This document shows, one piece after another, positions 25,803 to 36,024 of a stretch of 64,000 nucleotides of DNA (position 1 is its first letter; the number at the start of each line of letters is the position of its first letter). Below the pieces are notes generated by a model that did not search any database, was not told where the DNA came from, and saw only the letters and a program-made list of their open reading frames with translations. A program made the translations under genes and the position numbers. The stretch spans positions 1 to 64,000 of the forward strand of contig JAUVXV010000016.1 of NCBI GenBank assembly GCA_030603365.1, given 5' to 3'. The DNA is from Candidatus Heimdallarchaeota archaeon (GTDB lineage: Archaea > Asgardarchaeota > Heimdallarchaeia > Heimdallarchaeales > Heimdallarchaeaceae).

Positions 25803-26609
25803 CTAATTTCTATACATTTTACATATCTTTGGCATTATGCTTTTATGTTTATTTTTCTTTATGAGACTCTTTATTCTACTAATTTGCTTTGTATCTAATT
25901 TTAGCTCATTTGCTAATTTTTCTTCGTTGACTAGATTCTCTAATCCAAGCAGAAATTTATCCAGTTTTTCATAAGAAACCCCTATTTCATTTTCGTCTGT
26001 TTGGTTTGCCCAAAGACCAGCTGTTGGCGGTTTTTCTATTATTTTTTTATCTATTCCTAGCTTCTCAGATATTCTATAAAGTTCAGTTTTGTATAAGTCA
26101 CCAATTGGCCACATATCTGCAGCTAAATCTCCAAACTTTGTTCCATATCCAATAGCAAGCTCGGATTTATTTGATGTACCAATAACTAATTTGTTTTCCA
26201 GATTAGCTATAGAGTAGAGAAAAACAGCTCTTATTCGTGCTTTTAAATTTCCCTTAGCCATTCTATTTTTATTTATATTTGGTAGAATTTCAGATATCTC
26301 ATTTAGTGGATTTGATATTTCAAAAATTTTCAATTCTATACCAAGTTGTTGAGCTATTAGTTTAGCATCCTCAGTGTGACTTTGATCCAATTCTTCTTCT
26401 GGTAAATGGATCAATGTTACATTTTCTTTACTAATAGCCAAAGCTGTTAAATAAGCCACTGCTGCAGAATCAACCCCCCCACTAAGTCCTATTACGGCAC
26501 CTTGGACTGATGCTTCTTCTATTTCTTGATTAATGAATCCAACAATTTCATTAATTGCTTTTTCTTCATTTTTAAGAAAGCTATCCATTTTAAGTCGAAT
26601 CCTTTTCAA
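25803..26609 (-). CDS. nadE: NH3-dependent NAD+ synthetase
   Basis: A 268-aa ATP-pyrophosphatase that amidates nicotinic acid adenine dinucleotide to NAD+. It has the P-loop SGGVDS (43-48), GTSNKSELAIGYGTKFGDLAAD for substrate and ATP binding, and PPTAGLWANQTDE. No glutaminase domain, so ammonia is used directly. The start may be the eighth codon (MDSFLKN, 26588), since the first seven residues are basic and not typical of the family. Followed upstream by a co-oriented tRNA-Thr gene. Confidence 0.95.
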   Translation of the reverse strand: MKRIRLKMDSFLKNEEKAINEIVGFINQEIEEASVQGAVIGLSGGVDSAAVAYLTALAISKENVTLIHLPEEELDQSHTEDAKLIAQQLGIELKIFEISNPLNEISEILPNINKNRMAKGNLKARIRAVFLYSIANLENKLVIGTSNKSELAIGYGTKFGDLAADMWPIGDLYKTELYRISEKLGIDKKIIEKPPTAGLWANQTDENEIGVSYEKLDKFLLGLENLVNEEKLANELKLDTKQISRIKSLIKKNKHKSIMPKICKMYRN

Positions 26610-26665
26610 AAACAGTGCTTAATAATCTTATTCTATGAGTAGAATTGTCCAGAAACAGAGAATTA

Positions 26666-26741
26666 TGGAGCCCCGAAGGGGGTTTGAACCCCTGACCTTT
26701 ACCTTACCAAGGTAACGCTCTACCAGCTGAGCTATCGAGGC
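26666..26741 (-). tRNA. tRNA-Thr (anticodon GGT), CCA encoded
   Basis: The cloverleaf can be read on the minus strand: acceptor GCCTCGA / TCGGGGC, anticodon stem TTACC/GGTAA with loop TTGGTAA (anticodon GGT), T arm GGGG-TTCAAAC-CCC, discriminator T followed by genomic CCA. No intron. Confidence 0.95.
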
Positions 26742-26975
26742 AAATCAAATGAATTTTCCTCATATATTTTTTAAAGATTATGATATTAAGAAGTTATTCT
26801 ATTATCCTTAACATTATATTTTGACACTTTTCTTCTTTTTCACTAAGAACTAAACCTTCAACCCTTTTTCTATTGAGTATATTAGAAAACACCCTTTATG
26901 GAAAAATCCACAAAGGGCGAAAAGTCTAAATATACTTTCTTCAAATTCCTAACAAATTACTTGATTTGGGATAAT

Positions 26976-28085
26976 ATGAAAAAGCGTTCATTAGTATTTA
27001 TCATAATTTGCTTACTCTCTTTAGCAAATATACTGCCTATTTATTCAGCTACTGAACAAACAAATAGTGAAAAACAAATAATAGAATATGTTATTCTTTA
27101 TGATGAGTCTCATGGTCAACTCTTCAACCGAACTCTTATGGAAACTGCTTTAGACTCTCTTTCCAACGTTACAGTTCAAGATTCTGAAGTGGAAATTAAG
27201 ATAACTGTATTGTTCCAAAAGAATGGGACAACATTTAATTCAACTAATTTGCAAGGTGTTGACCTTCTGATAATCAGTAACCCAGGAATAGCTGAAGAAG
27301 ATGTCATTTCCTCCTCTGAAAGAGATGCCATTCTGGATTTTGTTGAACTAGGCGGATCTTTATTCCTGCTTTGTAATCCATTAACTCATAATGAGAACAT
27401 AACGGGTCATACTTCTACATTAAATAATCTCCTTTCTACAAGAAGCAACAGATTAACCTCTGCTAGGTTCTTATCAAGCCCAGATCAAATCCATTCTCAA
27501 GTGATTATTGATGACTTTAATAGTACTTATGGAAATGATTCTTATATAACAATAAATGAATATAATGTTACTAAAAACATACTAAGTCGTCAAATTGATT
27601 ATTTCTGGCAAGAAATGGAAATCGATAATGTGACGATTTATTCTACTCCTATCACTTTAGGGAATGAAAGACCAGATGACGATGATGATAATGTTGAACT
27701 GGCTAAAACACCATTTACCTCATATTCAGTTGATACTGATTATAATATTTTCAGAGATCCTGGAAACGGTTTTCTTACTTGGCTATTAAGCAAAGATTTA
27801 GGAAACTCTAGAATGGTAATGTCAGGTTCTACAATTATGTTTAGTGATTATAAGATATATGACAATTCAACTTGGATTGAACAGAATCAAAATCTAGATT
27901 TATGGAGTAATCTAGTACTTTGGCTTCTGGGATATACGCCTCATCCTGCTAGAGATCCTCCAGCAATTTGGGTTTTTGAGAATTATGCAATAGTTGTTGC
28001 TGTTATCTCTCTAGTTATTTTTGGAGCTTCTGTGCTTATCTATAAATATCGTAATAAAAGAAAATCTTCAATTAAGATACAGTGA
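26976..28085 (+). CDS. Secreted, C-terminally anchored protein (DUF4350-like fold)
   Basis: About 369 aa from MKKRSLVFIII, which opens a clear signal peptide ending near IYSATE. The in-frame start 26 codons upstream would bury it. The ectodomain has an alpha/beta core with YVILYDESHG, VDLLIISNPG and FVELGGSLFLLCNP, a pattern seen in DUF4350/GATase-like domains that flank ABC or chaperone loci. A single C-terminal membrane helix (IVVAVISLVIFGASVLIY) and a basic tail anchor it, with the domain outside. An acidic DDDDD stretch lies near the middle. Ligand unknown. Confidence 0.7.
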   Translation: MKKRSLVFIIICLLSLANILPIYSATEQTNSEKQIIEYVILYDESHGQLFNRTLMETALDSLSNVTVQDSEVEIKITVLFQKNGTTFNSTNLQGVDLLIISNPGIAEEDVISSSERDAILDFVELGGSLFLLCNPLTHNENITGHTSTLNNLLSTRSNRLTSARFLSSPDQIHSQVIIDDFNSTYGNDSYITINEYNVTKNILSRQIDYFWQEMEIDNVTIYSTPITLGNERPDDDDDNVELAKTPFTSYSVDTDYNIFRDPGNGFLTWLLSKDLGNSRMVMSGSTIMFSDYKIYDNSTWIEQNQNLDLWSNLVLWLLGYTPHPARDPPAIWVFENYAIVVAVISLVIFGASVLIYKYRNKRKSSIKIQ

Positions 28086-28171
28086 GATTAGATGTCACCA
28101 ATCTCACAGTAGTTTTATTTTATACTTCTTAAAAAGTGGTGTATAAATATTGAAATTCTGTTATTTTACTG

Positions 28172-29446
28172 ATGGATGTTCAAGAATCTATAGATACTAG
28201 TTCTATTATTTCACAACTAATTAATTCGTTATCAAGTGGTGAAATTGATCCAAGTGATTTCAGAGTTAAAACAAATCAATGTTCTCAAACTATGACTAAA
28301 AATCTTTTTAGAGATAGTTTACCTAAATTTAGTTCAAATTTACGTTCAAAAGCTACTGATATATTCATCCGATGTTTTTTTAAAGATGATTCATACCAAA
28401 ACAATGAACTATGGAAATTCGTAGATTACAAAGATTTTTGGATACAATTGCGGAATTTCCATGATTTTGTTTATTTTAGAAACATGACTTTTAATGATGT
28501 GATTAAGTTTTTTGAAGAAAATCTTGCTTGCTCGAATAGTCAATTAAATCTTAGTTATCTTGAGCAAAAAATAATAAAACAACTCGATCAGTCTCCTCAC
28601 ATGCTAAATAAGGATTTAGCACAACAGTTCAATGTATCTGAAAAGAAAATAAGCAATATGGTGAATAATTTAAAATCTAAAGGCATTTACGTAGGTTGTT
28701 TGGTAGATTATCCAGCTTTGGATTCTTGTGAGTTTTTTACCTTTGGAAGTACACCGATTAATAATGAAAAAGCTGTTTTGTTACAGAAATATGAACTTTT
28801 CCCCAATTTTACAATGGGTTATGGTGTCTCTTCAGAGAAACTTAACAATTCCTCCTCATATAATGTAATAAACAAAAAAATATCCTGCAATACCAGAATT
28901 TTAACCATGGGTATCTCACTAAAAGATTGGAGTAAACATCCAATTAAGAGAAAAAAAAAGATTTCAACAAATCAGAAAAAAGAGGAATTGACGTTTTATA
29001 TTACTCCCATGAGCAAAGATTATATTCTACAATTAGTTAGAAACTGTGAAAAAGATTTCAGACGACCCAACATTAAAGAAATAGCAGATATCAACAATGT
29101 TTCAATAAGAACACTATTCCGAATAAAATCGAAATTAAAGGATATGGGAATAATTGAACCAAGGATTATAGTGGAAAATGAAGAACTAATGACCATATTA
29201 ATGGTATCAGATAAGGAACTTATGGACTTACATGATAAGGTACCTTTCATAAAATCGTATGAAATACAAGATAATAAAAATAACATTAAATGGATGTCAT
29301 TTCTTTCAATTTTTCCTAGTGATTTCAATTTTATATACAAAAATATCAATAAATCAGTAGACGTCTTTCAAGTAATTGAAAAAAGAGTTCTTAATCAAAT
29401 TAAAAATAATGAAAGGTTGTTATTACATTTAGAACAAAAAACTTAA
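28172..29446 (+). CDS. Transcription regulator with two winged HTH domains
   Basis: A 424-aa protein. One HTH lies near residues 135-180 (SYLEQKIIKQLDQSPHMLNK, then DLAQQFNVSEKKISNMV), a second near 285-330 (DIEN-like IKEIADINNVSIRTLFRIKSKLKDMGII), and a basic linker IKRKKKISTNQKK lies between them. The Lrp/AsnC-like style of both suggests a dimeric DNA binder. The far C-terminus lacks an obvious ligand domain. A TATA-like GTATAAATA lies about 28 nt upstream, so translation is probably leaderless. It is 26 bp upstream of the RPA gene and may be cotranscribed with it. Confidence 0.7.
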   Translation: MDVQESIDTSSIISQLINSLSSGEIDPSDFRVKTNQCSQTMTKNLFRDSLPKFSSNLRSKATDIFIRCFFKDDSYQNNELWKFVDYKDFWIQLRNFHDFVYFRNMTFNDVIKFFEENLACSNSQLNLSYLEQKIIKQLDQSPHMLNKDLAQQFNVSEKKISNMVNNLKSKGIYVGCLVDYPALDSCEFFTFGSTPINNEKAVLLQKYELFPNFTMGYGVSSEKLNNSSSYNVINKKISCNTRILTMGISLKDWSKHPIKRKKKISTNQKKEELTFYITPMSKDYILQLVRNCEKDFRRPNIKEIADINNVSIRTLFRIKSKLKDMGIIEPRIIVENEELMTILMVSDKELMDLHDKVPFIKSYEIQDNKNNIKWMSFLSIFPSDFNFIYKNINKSVDVFQVIEKRVLNQIKNNERLLLHLEQKT

Positions 29447-29472
29447 ACAAAGTAAAAAAGGATGTTTATTGT

Positions 29473-31593
29473 ATGTCAAGTCAGCGCTCACTAAAAGAAA
29501 TAATTGAAATAATCTCTAATGAAACAAATTTAGGAAAAGAAGAGATTCATCAACTTATAAACGATAAAATGGAAGAACTTGGAGAATTTGTAACTGAATT
29601 GGGCGCGGCTCACATTGTTGCAAGGGAGAAAAATGTAGATCTTTCTTCTGAACCACCTATACAAGTACAATCACAATTAACTGTTGACCAATTGGTTCCT
29701 GCTATAACCAGTGTTAATATCATAGGACGTATTCTAAGGATTTATGATCAACATTCTTTCAAAAAGAAGGATGGAACCGATGGGGTACTACAGTCAATTT
29801 TAATCGAGGATAAAACCGGAAAAGTGAGAGTTGTTTTTTGGGATCAAATTGTATCTGAATTACAAAATAAGAATGTCAAAGTAGGTGACCCAATCCGTAT
29901 CTTGAATGGTTATACAAAACTAGGACGAGATGAATCAGTTGAAGTACATTTGGGAATTCGTAGTCAAGTTCAAATTCGTCCTTCCGGTATTGATGACACG
30001 GAACTTCCTGCTACACAGTCTATATTTGTGAAAATAAAAGACATCAAAGGAAATGAGATTGACTTATCTTTAGTCGCTAAAATAACTCAAATCGACGATT
30101 TACTAGAATTTGAACGATCTGATGGAACTAAAGGGAAAAAGAAAGGATTGCTTGTTGGTGATGAAACAGGTGAAATCTACATAAATTTCTGGAATGAAAA
30201 AGTAGATATTGTTGATGATTTAGCCTTAGGTGAGGTTCTAGAAATAGTTGGACTGGCTGCAAAAGAAGGATTAAAGGGATTTACAGAGTTACATTCAAGT
30301 AGATACACAAATGTATCTAAGAGGGATAAAACAAAGGATATCATTGTAAAGAAGGGTTTCATCGGTTCCGGAACAGCTGCTGAGGCACAGCTAAAACCAA
30401 TTGATCAAATTACTAGTGTTGGTAGTCTTGTTTCTACTAAAGGATTGATTGTTAATATAGTTCCTGTACATGAATTTACTAGAGAAGATGGCTCTAAAGG
30501 AATGGTTAGAAACGTTTCAATTTCTGATAAATCAGGTATAGTTATTGTGGTTTTATGGGATGATAAAACCCAACTAGTCAATGAAGAAGACATTAACAAA
30601 GTGTTGCTTATATCAAACGGTTATACAAGAAAAGGTAGAAATTCTAATATTGAAGTTCATTGTGGAAATCAAACCCAACTCGATATTAAAAGCCCTGATT
30701 CAGATGATACCATACAGCACCTTTTTGATTTTATAGATATTAAAGATATAAAAGATGATTTAGAGGTGGCTCATGTTAAGGGAGTAGTTATTGATTTACC
30801 TGCTGTTCAGGATATTGTGACAAAAGATAATGAAACCGTTCAATTAAGAAATCTTAGAATTGAAGACCAGACAGCTTCTATTCGAATTACTTGTTGGAGA
30901 GAAAATGTATCAAAATTATCTGGTTTAACTGAGGGAGATCATATTGAATTGTTGAATGCTAAGGTCAAAGAAGACACTGGATATGGTTCAGAACTTCTTA
31001 TAACAAGAAATACTATTGTCAAAAAATCACTTTCTAGTTCATCAAATCCTCAAGGATTTGTTTCTAGTTTAACAGTGTCTCCAAAGGAATCTAATTTTGA
31101 GAAACTCAAAGATATTGAAGATATAGAAGAAGGTGATAATATTACTATCCAAGCTACTGTGATTAAACTTATAGAAAAACAATTTGTATATCCTCTCTGT
31201 CCAGAGTGTAAGAAAAAGATGAAAAAGGAGAATTCTGATTATATCTGCTCAGAACATGGAGAAGTATCTGAACCTCTCAACCGAATCCTATTTACATTCA
31301 TTGCAAATGATGGAACTGGGAATATCAATGTTCTTTGTGCTGGAAAACTCGCGGAAATCGTTTTAGGTATGTCTGCTAATGATGCTGCGAGAATGGTCGA
31401 AGAAAATGAATCTGAAAAAGCTCCCTACTCTTATCTTAAAGCAAAGAATTTCGTCAATTCAGAACTTATTATAAGTGGTAAAGTTAATAAGAACCCCTAT
31501 CTAAAGAGTTTGGAAATAATTGCTAACTCTATTGAAAGAGTAAAATACAATGAAGCAACGAGAACAATGATTAAACAGATTCATACAGATTAA
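29473..31593 (+). CDS. rpa: Replication protein A (single-stranded DNA-binding, RPA1-like)
   Basis: A 706-aa archaeal RPA. At least four OB folds are visible as repeats of the pattern (K)GRILRIYDQHSFKKKDG - VRVVFWD - VGDPIRILNGYTK - ELHLG (near 80-175, 190-275, 310-400, 420-510). A C-terminal zinc-finger OB fold follows, with C-x2-C and C-x2-H near 576-595 (CPECKK...YICSEHG), as in eukaryotic RPA70 and euryarchaeal RPA41. It coats ssDNA in replication and repair. AGGATG before the ATG acts as ribosome site. Co-oriented with the preceding regulator. Confidence 0.92.
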   Translation: MSSQRSLKEIIEIISNETNLGKEEIHQLINDKMEELGEFVTELGAAHIVAREKNVDLSSEPPIQVQSQLTVDQLVPAITSVNIIGRILRIYDQHSFKKKDGTDGVLQSILIEDKTGKVRVVFWDQIVSELQNKNVKVGDPIRILNGYTKLGRDESVEVHLGIRSQVQIRPSGIDDTELPATQSIFVKIKDIKGNEIDLSLVAKITQIDDLLEFERSDGTKGKKKGLLVGDETGEIYINFWNEKVDIVDDLALGEVLEIVGLAAKEGLKGFTELHSSRYTNVSKRDKTKDIIVKKGFIGSGTAAEAQLKPIDQITSVGSLVSTKGLIVNIVPVHEFTREDGSKGMVRNVSISDKSGIVIVVLWDDKTQLVNEEDINKVLLISNGYTRKGRNSNIEVHCGNQTQLDIKSPDSDDTIQHLFDFIDIKDIKDDLEVAHVKGVVIDLPAVQDIVTKDNETVQLRNLRIEDQTASIRITCWRENVSKLSGLTEGDHIELLNAKVKEDTGYGSELLITRNTIVKKSLSSSSNPQGFVSSLTVSPKESNFEKLKDIEDIEEGDNITIQATVIKLIEKQFVYPLCPECKKKMKKENSDYICSEHGEVSEPLNRILFTFIANDGTGNINVLCAGKLAEIVLGMSANDAARMVEENESEKAPYSYLKAKNFVNSELIISGKVNKNPYLKSLEIIANSIERVKYNEATRTMIKQIHTD

Positions 31594-31636
31594 AATCAAG
31601 TGTTTTTGCAATGGGTCGAAAAGCTTATTAATAAAC

Positions 31637-31771
31637 ATGAAACAGCTTCAAACGAGCAACATGGATTTCCTTGTAATAAAAACAATCACTATTATTATTG
31701 TAATATTAGCAGTAGTTTTTGCACTCTTTTACCATGCATTTAGTATAGGGAAAGAAGAAGAAACTGCATGA
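31637..31771 (+). CDS. Single-helix membrane microprotein (44 aa)
   Basis: An ORF running from MKQLQTSN to GKEEETA with one strong membrane helix (LVIKTITIIIVILAVVFALF). An internal ATG at 31661 is an alternative start. It ends 2 bp before the convergent stop of the large surface protein at 31774. A single-span protein with a charged C-terminal tail is plausible as a complex subunit. No family is recognised. Confidence 0.45.
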   Translation: MKQLQTSNMDFLVIKTITIIIVILAVVFALFYHAFSIGKEEETA

Positions 31772-31773
31772 TT

Positions 31774-34647
31774 TTAGATTTCCAGTATCATACCTTTCTT
31801 CTTATTATAGATTTTAATTCCAGCTGTTATTACTCCTAGAAGTACGCTTGTACTTGCTACCACAGGAATAATTAAATTCGTTATAGAATTTGCTTGATTA
31901 TTTTTGTTTCCTACCAAATCTAAAATGAGACTGCTGCCCTGTACTATATCTAAATTTGTAAAATACACATAAAGATCATTTACTTCTAAACTGTAAAACT
32001 CGGTAACATCATTTTGATTATTTGTTACAAGCTTCCATTCATATTTTGAAGTAGCATAACTTTCATTTAACTGGTATAAAACTGATAAATTTGAGTATCC
32101 TTTTGTCTCTGTGCTTATTATAAAGTGGATTGTTATGCTATCTTCGTTTTCTTCATTAGTAGCTTCAAAATTAGGTCCATTTGTCATGATAACTAATTTG
32201 TGATCATTCGTTTCTTCACTTGCTTGTATCTGCCAATAAAAGGCATTTGCATCCCAATTCACAGGAATTCTTAAAGCTTGGGTTTCAATATACGCATCTA
32301 GTATAGGAACCATTTCCTCTTCTATCATGAATGTCCATCTATCGTGGGTTAAAGAATAGTTGATATCATAAGTTAGGGTTATATTTGTGGCAACAAGAAC
32401 ATCCTCGGCACTTCTTTCTGCTTCAACCAACGTATTTTCAAATTCTATTTCAAAAGTCCTAGTAGCTACAATCTGAGAAACCTTGAATATTGTACAAGTA
32501 ACATTTACAAGTAAAAGGTCTAAAGGTAGCTCAGCTATATAGATGAATAGACCATTTGCTTCAGTTATCCCTGTATATTGGTCGTTATGATTGATCTCTA
32601 TACTAATTGGAGCATACCCCACGGGTAATCCGCTAGAGGAGATGTTGAAATTCAAAATATATTCAGATGGATTATCTGATAATTCATGCTGTAGATCAAT
32701 AAGAATCTCACTTTCATAGATAGTGATGTTGACGTATTTAGTTATGGTTGAATGGGTTTGTGATTCCGCTTGAATTTTCACAATATATTCATTTTGCGTC
32801 AAATAAAAGGATGATATTAAAATTATATACTCTTCATCTTGTTTAATAGCTTGAATTATCTCCCCATCTATATTTGCATAGATTATAGCGTTTTCTATTT
32901 CAGAATATTGATCTAAGCTTAAGTAAGACACTCCGAGCTCTTTAATTGCATATTTCGGAATGTCTATTTGTTCCTCAACAGTCATTGATGCTGGTTTTCT
33001 GAGCAGGTTTATTGTACTGTTTCTATAACCTATATAATCCCCATCTAATATTAGAAAAGTTATATCGATATTTCCATCTGTAATCCATGGTGGAAACGAG
33101 TACAGAATATTATTATCAACCATTTCACATGTTGAACCTCCCGTCTCTCTTTTGGTCCAAAATATGTAAATAAATGTGCTAGAAACTGGTTCTTGAAATT
33201 CAAATGAAGCGTTTAATACTTCAAATATTGTTGTATTCTCATAGTTTACATCTACTATGTGATTTATTACAGTAAAATCACATTTAATGGTGAAAATTGC
33301 TTCCCGAATTGCAAGAGTTAGTATTTTGTATCCGTTGCTTAAATCATCAACAGATATGATATCTGCACCTGTTGGATTCCCAAATATTACCCACAAGTCT
33401 GGATATGTGATGTTTATTTGATCTATTAACGGACTTAAATCTAAAATATTAATTGAATACAAAAGCGTTGACACATTATAGAATAGAATCTGTTTTTCAT
33501 ATGCTATCTCAACTGTTCCAGATGATCTTACTGTAAAATTTCCTTCTATCGAATTATTTGAATTATATGTCCATATAATATTGTATTCATATGGTGCATC
33601 ATCTTCAAATAGAATGACTGCTTCAATAGAACCAGTTCCAGGACCTGTAGAACTTATCTGTATGTCATTAATTCTTAAGTCAATATCCGAAGGTGTTACA
33701 GACGTTTTGACTTGAAATTCATCAATTAAAACTGTACATTCCGATATTTCAGGTGAAATCACATATATACCAAAAGACTTCATCATAGTTGGTATAAATG
33801 GATCACCCTCTGTAAATAGATCTGAAATAGATAGGGAATAATGATTCCATTGATCATTCCAGCTACTGTTCTGAAGAAGTCTATACACAATGAAGGGAGA
33901 TGTTGTGTTGTCACCAATTGAAGGAGGATCTATATTTGTATGGTGCCAATGAATTATCATTATTCTACATGTATCAAAAACGAAATCAAAAATCAATGAA
34001 GAGTTTACAACATTTTGCAAACTTGAATTTGATACAAGAAAATAGCTGTAGGATATCTTTGTATCTGTATTATACAAAGGTAAATCTTTCTGGTATAATG
34101 CGTATGTTATAGATTCCATATTGTAAGAATAGAATTTCCATGCATAATTCCCTTCTAAACTATCTGTTTCTTCTATTCGTTCCAAACCAAGACCTACATT
34201 AGTTGCATCCTCTGCATAAAATTTTGATTGTTCTTCAGCACCAGGGTTTTGTATATACTGTGACTCTAAGTTAGTTACATTGCCTTCAATTGAATATTCT
34301 CCATTTCCAGGAAGAGTAATGCTTGAATTATATTCTCCAATAATGCCATTAGTGTTTTCCCCCACATAATTTCCAGTTACATTAACCTCGGGATTAAAAG
34401 CATTCAATGTTTCTTCTAATGTTTCTTCTTCTCCTAAAGCTTCTAAACTTAATCTGTTCTCCTCTGTATTCGTTTTTTCTTTGGTAAAATCCCCACTAGC
34501 ATCTAGACTTTTTAATCCTTCTTTCCCACTCTCTATGTACCCTTGTTGGTCTACATAGGCGTTTTCTCCATTAAAAGTAATTGGGGCCTCTAATACTAGC
34601 ACCAAATAAAACAGTAAAACTGTTGCAATTATCTTCCTGTATTTCAT
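31774..34647 (-). CDS. Large secreted surface protein, C-terminal anchor
   Basis: A 957-aa protein with a signal peptide (MKYRKIIATVLLFYLVLVLE), a long extracellular part rich in beta-strand-like repeats, Asn/Thr/Ser glycosylation sequons and Ig-like stretches (e.g. VKIQAESQTHSTITKYVNIT), then a C-terminal helix (LIIPVVASTSVLLGVITAGI) and KIYNKKKG. The design is that of archaeal cell-surface or S-layer-associated adhesion proteins. No catalytic motif was seen. It stands alone, divergent from the TFB gene. Confidence 0.7.
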   Translation of the reverse strand: MKYRKIIATVLLFYLVLVLEAPITFNGENAYVDQQGYIESGKEGLKSLDASGDFTKEKTNTEENRLSLEALGEEETLEETLNAFNPEVNVTGNYVGENTNGIIGEYNSSITLPGNGEYSIEGNVTNLESQYIQNPGAEEQSKFYAEDATNVGLGLERIEETDSLEGNYAWKFYSYNMESITYALYQKDLPLYNTDTKISYSYFLVSNSSLQNVVNSSLIFDFVFDTCRIMIIHWHHTNIDPPSIGDNTTSPFIVYRLLQNSSWNDQWNHYSLSISDLFTEGDPFIPTMMKSFGIYVISPEISECTVLIDEFQVKTSVTPSDIDLRINDIQISSTGPGTGSIEAVILFEDDAPYEYNIIWTYNSNNSIEGNFTVRSSGTVEIAYEKQILFYNVSTLLYSINILDLSPLIDQINITYPDLWVIFGNPTGADIISVDDLSNGYKILTLAIREAIFTIKCDFTVINHIVDVNYENTTIFEVLNASFEFQEPVSSTFIYIFWTKRETGGSTCEMVDNNILYSFPPWITDGNIDITFLILDGDYIGYRNSTINLLRKPASMTVEEQIDIPKYAIKELGVSYLSLDQYSEIENAIIYANIDGEIIQAIKQDEEYIILISSFYLTQNEYIVKIQAESQTHSTITKYVNITIYESEILIDLQHELSDNPSEYILNFNISSSGLPVGYAPISIEINHNDQYTGITEANGLFIYIAELPLDLLLVNVTCTIFKVSQIVATRTFEIEFENTLVEAERSAEDVLVATNITLTYDINYSLTHDRWTFMIEEEMVPILDAYIETQALRIPVNWDANAFYWQIQASEETNDHKLVIMTNGPNFEATNEENEDSITIHFIISTETKGYSNLSVLYQLNESYATSKYEWKLVTNNQNDVTEFYSLEVNDLYVYFTNLDIVQGSSLILDLVGNKNNQANSITNLIIPVVASTSVLLGVITAGIKIYNKKKGMILEI

Positions 34648-34957
34648 CCTATTATCTTATGTAAACTATATCTTAAAAACAGCACAATTTTTTCGAGTAG
34701 ATTTTTGTTGTGTTAGTTAACAATATAAAAACACTATCTATAGAATCAAACTCTAAGGCTTAGCAATTCGCAGTAATCTTCTAATCTTTTTCATGAAAAA
34801 TGAAAAATTAATACTTTCAGTGAACAGCCCCTTCTTTCTATTCTAGTCTACTGAAATTAGTGATAAGAATATTAGATTTTATCTGTACTCAGTATTAGCT
34901 CTGTTTGAATCTTAAAAATTCTCAATAGTTTCGATATGGTTATTTTTATTGAGTAAA
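34648..34957. other. Intergenic region between surface-protein gene and tfb
   Basis: A 310-bp AT-rich stretch with divergent promoters. No ORF, repeat or RNA is seen beyond generic TATA-like runs. Confidence 0.5.
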
Positions 34958-35989
34958 ATGGAAAGTTGCTTGTGTGATGAATGTGGATCTCGAATAGTTG
35001 AAGAGAACGGGGAGAATGTATGTCAAAAATGTGGTCTTGTACACGATCCTATACTTGAATCTTCATCTTTTCAATTAGGTTCAGTGAAAAATGGTGTATC
35101 TAGAAAAAACCAACAATATACTTCAATAAATAACAATTTAACTGTTGTAAGTTCTTTAGGTTCATCTATTGGTTCAGTAGAAGAATACATGTTTAGGGAT
35201 GCAAATGGGTCTCTTTTAGATGAAACTATGCAATATAAGTTTCGAAAATTTAAAACTTACTATCACATCCCTGGAGCTATTAAAGGAAAGGAAACTGATT
35301 TTAGAACTTTAAAGATTTTAAATGAGGTCTTTTCACGACTTCAAGTTCCAAACAAAATACGAGAAAGGACCCTCTTTCTCTATCATCAATATAAATCGGA
35401 ACACAAAAAGAAGATAACAAATCATGTTCTGCTTTCAGCTATGGCACTATTTCTAAGCATACGTGAATCAGGGACAAATTGTCCTCTTACACTAAAGGAA
35501 ATAGTAAATACCTACAGGGAGCTAGGTCATAGAGTTCTTGGAAAAAATCTACTAAGTCTTATGCAAGATCTGAATATCAAACCAACTTCAAGTGGGGTTA
35601 GAAGAAGTGAAGAATATGTTTTCAGAATATGTTCTCTGATTTGCCGTTGTCCAATAATAAAGGAAAGAATTGAGAAGAAGTATTCCATAGATGTTTATGT
35701 TTATGAGAAAATGCTTCAACTTCTTTGTTTGAAGATACTTGAGCGTATACCATATCCTGATCGCGGAGGAAGAAGACCCTATCCTCTTTCAGCAGCTTCT
35801 GCTTATGTAGCTGATAAGCTCTTATCAAGAAAGATAAAACACTCTTCTGCTCTAACACAAAAACTTGTAGCTCAATCAGCAAACGTTGCAGAGTTTACAA
35901 TAAGAGATCATGCTGAGTTTATGTTTTCTTATGATTATGAGAATATTATTAATGATATCAGTGAAAGATTATCTTCAAGTTTTGTTTAG
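34958..35989 (+). CDS. tfb: Transcription initiation factor TFB (TFIIB)
   Basis: About 343 aa. The N-terminal zinc ribbon has C-x2-C and C-x2-C (CDEC near 6-9, CQKC near 24-27), then a B-finger/linker and two cyclin-like repeats (about 110-200 and 215-320). It bridges TBP-promoter DNA and RNA polymerase. An upstream in-frame TTG (34949) could add three residues; the ATG is preferred. The second repeat carries a Cys-rich stretch (ICSLICRCPII), and the linker differs from canonical TFB, so it may be one of several paralogues with a specialised promoter set. Confidence 0.9.
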   Translation: MESCLCDECGSRIVEENGENVCQKCGLVHDPILESSSFQLGSVKNGVSRKNQQYTSINNNLTVVSSLGSSIGSVEEYMFRDANGSLLDETMQYKFRKFKTYYHIPGAIKGKETDFRTLKILNEVFSRLQVPNKIRERTLFLYHQYKSEHKKKITNHVLLSAMALFLSIRESGTNCPLTLKEIVNTYRELGHRVLGKNLLSLMQDLNIKPTSSGVRRSEEYVFRICSLICRCPIIKERIEKKYSIDVYVYEKMLQLLCLKILERIPYPDRGGRRPYPLSAASAYVADKLLSRKIKHSSALTQKLVAQSANVAEFTIRDHAEFMFSYDYENIINDISERLSSSFV

Positions 35990-36024
35990 AATATTTGTGT
36001 TGAAAAAAATAGTTTGGGGTGTTC